This document shows, one piece after another, positions 59,900-64,000 of a DNA stretch of 64,000 bases. The position numbers were made by a program, and so were the translations under genes. How positions within the stretch are numbered: position 1 is the stretch's first letter; each line of letters opens with the position of its first letter. The stretch is from NCBI GenBank assembly GCA_030704615.1, contig CM060734.1, forward strand, positions 14,262,001-14,326,000, read 5' to 3'. A model generated the notes under the pieces. That model was given only the letters and a program-made list of their open reading frames with translations. It made no database searches and was not told the origin of the DNA. The DNA comes from Takakia lepidozioides (Eukaryota > Streptophyta > Takakiopsida > Takakiales > Takakiaceae).

Positions 59900-60162
59900 A
59901 ATGCTTAAGGACCCATTTCAGAAGTCGTCCAACCAATTCGGACATACTAAGCTTGAACCAATTCGGACATACTAAGCTTGAAGAAGAACAGAACAATTAA
60001 TTTATTTTGAAAACTAGAAGAAGGACAAAGAAGAACATAGCTAAGATGGTTATGAGGTGTATTCCCGTTTCGGGGAGGGGTTCCGAATTTTCTGATGGTG
60101 CTACTCGCTCTCTTTTCCTTCGCGGTGACCAACGATCATCTCCGGCTCATCTCCTCCATCTC

Positions 60163-60189
60163 GCAACATCGACTAGGTAGTGGAGGTTG
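60163..60189. repeat. Dispersed palindrome, site 10 (degenerate)
   Basis: CAACATCGACTAGG then TAGTGGAGGTTG. It lies between the ParB-like gene and the FCP1-like A gene. Confidence 0.65.
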
Positions 60190-61337
60190 TTTGTTTGACC
60201 GATCAGTTGGGCTGCCCTTATTTTAAGTCCACATGCCTCCTCACTGTTGAGTCGCTATGGATTCTATCCGGGTTTGTGTGATTTCCTCCAATTTCGTTCA
60301 TGGATCTATACGAGTTTTCTTACCGTCAGTCACATGTAAATTTCAAGAAGGTGGAAATATAAGATACAGATCAGGTTTTGCAAAAAACACAACCAGATAC
60401 AATACACACAATTTGTTCCATTATAATGCTTGAAGACACCATAAATCTCCAGGTGTCATTCGTTACCTACATCCAAATTGACATGCTGGGAGACACTTTG
60501 AGAGCGAGTTGGGCTCTGAGTTCGGCCTCTGCCTCCGCTGTTTTTTCTTGGAGACGGGCTTTTAGTCCTGCCTCTGTCACACTGTCCATTTTGCGGGGGA
60601 TGGGCTCTTAGTCCTCCCTCTGTGTCCGCTATCTTTGTGGGACACGGGCTCTTTGTCCTCGCTCTCTCTACCCTCTCTTTCGCGGAGACAGGGGACATTG
60701 GTGTCGGCTCGTCCCCTTCTACAGGTTTGAACCAGTCGTCTGCACTCCCAATAAAATTGCCGCGCACCTCGATTGAGCTCGCCTCCGCACCCCTTGATGG
60801 TGAAGCAGGATTACTCTTAGTTCTCTCGCTTGAACTCGACGAATCCCCATCCAGAATCAACATTGTGGACCGCAACAAATCTTGGGTGATGTTCTCAATA
60901 CCATCCTGTGACTGAATTCTGAAGTCCTAAATACATCTAGGTGTCCAGCCTCCCAACGGTCTGCATTGTCACCATCGTGGCCTCGTTGTCCCCGTTACCA
61001 TCGATGCCTCGTCCTCCTCTACGTGTTCGGAATGTCCGCCTCCTTCTTCCAAGTCTTCATCTTCCTCCTCCTCATCCTCATCATCGTCTCCGCCGTCAAC
61101 CTCTTCAGCAATATTGTCATTCTTTAAATTAGCTTCAACTTTTTCTTTGCAAAACCTTTTCTTGGTTGAGTGGTTGATGTCAAGCACTTGAATGTTTCTT
61201 GCCTGCAGATAAACCCAGTCAGTAAAACAAAGGACGTGTTCGATCAAAAATGTAAAATTCGTATTTAAAATGCAAAAAGGTTTTAACTTACATGAAGGGC
61301 GTATGTCAACATCACGCCTCCGAAGATGTTGACAGCG

Positions 61338-61659
61338 GACATCTCGTCTCGACAAAACAGGGAGGCCAAATAGTCATATGTGTCAGCTCATAGCTCATGA
61401 TTATAAGTCCTGCACTCTTCTTCAGAAGCTGATGGCTTCTCAGAGGGCCCTTCCAGAATCGGCTGTATTGGCTTGATTAACAGTACGGTGGAGATGTGCT
61501 CGTCGGACATCTCGTCTCGACAAAACAGGGAGGCCAAATAGTCATATGTGTCAGCTCATAGCTCATGATTATAAGTTCTTCAGAAGCTGATGGCTTCTCA
61601 GAGGGCCCTTCCAGAATCGGCTGTATTGGCTTGATTAACAGTACGGTGGAGATGTGCTC
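61338..61659 (-). repeat. Tandem duplication inside the ParB-like gene
   Basis: 168 bp (61,338-61,505) are repeated at 61,506-61,659, the second copy lacking 12-13 bp (CCTGCACTCTTC). The copies are otherwise almost identical, so the event is recent. The duplication breaks the reading frame of exon 3. Confidence 0.9.
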
Positions 61660-63121
61660 GTCCGGATTCTGCATCTCCTCAGGTGTCGCTGGAAAAACAT
61701 AGTCCAGGCACAGTACAGTCCGAGAGAAAGTCTTCGTGCTGTTTTTGTAAATATTTTCATACTCTCCCGGAACATAAAATCCCTGACGGACAAAATACGA
61801 TGTTCTTCCGGGACCATTTTGGATGTAGGAGACCAGATTGGCCGAGGACGGTTGCGTCGAGAAGAAAACAAAAGCACTCGTGTTCATTTTCTGAGCCACA
61901 AAGGCCTCCAGTATGTTCACATAATCGTTGGACTCAAATACAATAGAGTCGTCTTCAGAAACTATATTGACGAACACCATTGCTATGTTGTCAAACCGTT
62001 TTTCGGTGCGAGTCGCAGACGGGACTTGGCATCTGCGAATTTTGTTTCTCCACCCATGATAGCGTAATGAGTCGCTGAAATAATTGCCATGGCATCCTCT
62101 CTATCCTCATAAGCTTTCTTGATGGAGGAGACGTACTTAACAAAAGCGGCCGTGAGTGGTTTTGTCTCCATGTTCATCTTGATCTTGCTTTGGATGTAAT
62201 CCGTCCCTAGTTTGTCTTTAAATGTTGAGAACTCTGCCTTATTGAAGTGGTACTTTCTCTTCACTTCACGCCACTCGTCCTTAGTGTACGGTTCCGTGCA
62301 CTGTTTGCTCCTCCGAGGCCACCCCAACACTTCCATCACATCGTCAACAATAAACCGGCGCATTTTCATGTCGTCTATGTACTTGTTCATGCCTTGAATT
62401 GATTTGTCTTGACCTTTGTAATCTCGAATGGTCAATTTCAGGTACAGGATTTTCTTCGCAACTTTTATCAGCTGCCATCTGCTCAACCCTCGCAGCTTTG
62501 CGATAGCAGATTTCGTGAGCTGTTGTTGTTCACGCTTGTACTGTATCCCAAGCGGGTCGAATAGCTTTCCCTGCTCCCAGTTTTTTTAAACATCTTCCTA
62601 GATCTTCCAAACGTTGTCGTCGCAAAGTACCAGGACCATTGCCTCCTTAATGCTACCCATTTCCAGTATCAAATGACAAGCAAACATGAACTCCTGCACA
62701 TTCATTCAAGGATAAATTGGTTGTCATTCCGACAACAGAAGTATTCTTTAGCATAAAATGAATGTGAATAGTAGATTTTGATTCCATAAATGCATACCTT
62801 CCATTGTTTCGTCTTGGACTTTGTGGTGTGATCGTTGTATTTCTTTGGCTTCCCCCTCAGGTTGAATAACATTCACGCATGCGCAACTTTCTCCAACATT
62901 GTTGTATCAAACTTTTGCGCCTTATTGGGATCGTTGAGGAGCTTTGACAACTTCAGGAGCCTTTGTTCATCGGTAGACCATACAATCTTCGCAGGCCACT
63001 CCCGGTAGTACTCCTTCAGTTCGCTGTCGGAAAGATCCTCGAGAAGTTCCTGCTACAGTTAATGTAAAATGGGTGAGAGAGTTGAAAGTGTGGGGACATA
63101 TCCAATTTTGTAGTTCAACAC

Positions 63122-63147
63122 CAACCTCCACTGCCCAGTGGAGGTTC
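63122..63147. repeat. Dispersed palindrome, site 11
   Basis: AACCTCCACTG, CC, CAGTGGAGGTT, perfect arms. It lies in the middle of the 133-bp first intron (63,053-63,185) of the ParB-like gene. Confidence 0.92.
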
Positions 63148-63699
63148 GTTAAAAGAGAGGTCTGGGAGGAAATGAAGTCCATTACCTTTGCTGCCACGAT
63201 GGTGTGTTGTCCACCAATTACGAAGAACCTTGATACGTCCATCTCCTTCCATTGCTTCGGTCGCGATGAAGCAATCTTCTCGGGATTGGAAGGGTTGATT
63301 AGCGCAAGATACACCGGATGTTTGGAGTCGAACAAATGAAGTTGGAAGAGTCGCACTTTCACTTCGTCCTTATGCTTGATATTTAACGGCTTGTAAACCA
63401 TGCTCCTTGGAGCTAGTTCCATCATAGAAACCTTCACAAGGAAGGTACTCTCGAATCCGAATGGAAATACATCATTGTATTCCTTCGTGAGCCTCTCCTC
63501 CATCTTCTCGCATTTTTCCTTGTCAAAAATCTCCCCAGCTTTAGGTCTCTTGTTATCTGACATCAATGCTGGATCCTGATCCTCCTTCTGTTTCTTCTTT
63601 CCTGCGGAAGTCCCGGCCTCATTGTCATCATTGCCGGCTGTCGACGACTTGCGTTTTCCCTTCTTCGGCATTGATGCTTCCTGTAGTGCTCGCTTCTTG

Positions 63700-63985
63700 C
63701 GAATGTCGTTCCCCATTGCGTGCAGAAGTCCAGAAAAATACTCCAGGCCCTCGACAAACCTACGTCTGTAAATACAGAGCCCTCGTCTGGAAATCTAAAA
63801 CCCAGTGCAACGCATTCACTCATCAACGACTTGTTCAAACGATCCACCTCCACTTTGAAACCAAACGTCCTGGGGGTTCTCGCATCCTCATGCAGGAACA
63901 AAACCAACATCGGGTTTTCCTCTTTAGATTCAAGCTCTATATCGAGAGCCTCTGTGTATTTTAAGTCTGTTATTACTCCAAGACT
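63700..63985 (-). pseudogene. Exon upstream of the ParB-like gene, unknown
   Basis: After TTTTCATTACAG a frame of about 95 codons opens: SLGVITDLKYTEALDIELES, NPMLVLFLHEDARTPRTFGF, VGLSRAWSIFLDFCTQWG. It overlaps the ATG of the ParB-like frame by a few codons in another frame. It may be a 5' exon of the same gene joined by a frameshift, or the end of another gene. The window ends just upstream. No family recognised. Confidence 0.4.
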
Positions 63986-64000
63986 TCTGTAATGAAAAGA

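Larger units (their letters stand above)
60456..63716 (-). pseudogene. ParB-like / DNA-methylase-like multi-exon gene, decayed
   Basis: Five exons with GT/AG borders and matching phase: 63,716-63,186, 63,052-62,798, 62,693-61,292, 61,202-60,999, 60,926-60,456 (about 950 codons). Exon 1 has a basic patch (MPKKGKRKS), then SMMELAPRSMVYKPLNI and FFVIGGQHTIVAA, like the ParB/sulfiredoxin fold with its G-G-Q-H motif. Exon 3 has a long helical part, then KRFDNIAMVF, NDYVNILEAF, and SAVNIFGGVMLTYALH joined to ARNIQVLDIN in exon 4. These resemble the DPPY-adjacent and SAM-binding parts of N6/N4 DNA methylases, though DPPY itself is missing. Exon 4 is Asp/Glu-rich; exon 5 has RTKSPSP-type repeats. There are in-frame stops in exons 2 and 3, a frameshift near 61,995 and a tandem duplication. 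ParB-like similarity is moderate and methylase similarity is tentative. Confidence 0.55.

Noticed and set aside
58564-63716. In-frame TGA codons could mean TGA is read as Trp (variant code) or selenocysteine
   Set aside because: TAG and TAA stops and frameshifts occur in the same genes, and the bHLH gene uses the standard code. Decay explains all of them.

Overview
This window looks like plant nuclear DNA, probably from a non-flowering land plant. It holds one clear land-plant gene (a HECATE/IND-type bHLH factor), PLS-type PPR fragments, Ty1/copia and Ty3/gypsy elements primed by initiator tRNA-Met, a BED-type hAT transposase, spliceosomal introns and a 500-base N gap. The clade (moss, lycophyte or fern) is inference only. 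Almost all the rest is transposable elements, repeat arrays or decayed genes; the bHLH gene is the only one that looks intact.

Layout. 1-2.3 kb: nothing clear. 2.3-13.3 kb: a complex array of about 777-bp units and 110-120-bp subunits in both orientations, split by a 3.85-kb segment bounded by 177-bp direct repeats. 13.8-22.3 kb: a decayed gene with a RING-like domain, then a decayed hAT transposase lying between two arrays of short GC-rich palindromes. 23.3-27.7 kb: a decayed copia element on the minus strand with both LTRs. 30.0-31.2 kb: the bHLH gene (minus). 33.0-35.1 kb: a foldback-type element with ~330-bp inverted arms. 35.3 kb: a SINE-like unit. 37.4-40.7 kb: a MITE-like element and scrambled PPR fragments. 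40.8-41.6 kb: the 3' end of a LINE running into the gap. 42.1-43.5 kb: a gypsy integrase tail and LTR. 47.3-50.2 kb: a gypsy 5' LTR, primer site and gag-protease, joined in frame to foreign sequence. 51.7-53.6 kb: a CxxC zinc fragment and a second gypsy gag-protease. 54-54.9 kb: tandem units each built on a ~54-bp palindrome.

55.8-64 kb is the most unusual part. It is a minus-strand cluster of broken multi-exon genes: two FCP1/NIF-type HAD phosphatase paralogues, and a gene whose readable parts resemble a ParB-like domain followed by an N6/N4 DNA-methylase-like region and a Ser/Pro-rich tail. A palindrome with 10-13-bp arms (ACCTCCACTG and its complement around a 2-base centre) recurs 11 times between 43.7 and 63.2 kb. 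It lies inside introns or between exons wherever a gene model can be drawn, and I noticed no copy before 43.7 kb. How these genes work together cannot be shown because all are broken. The ParB-like and methylase-like domains beside a dispersed palindrome suggest a DNA-marking or selfish-element module as a hypothesis to test.
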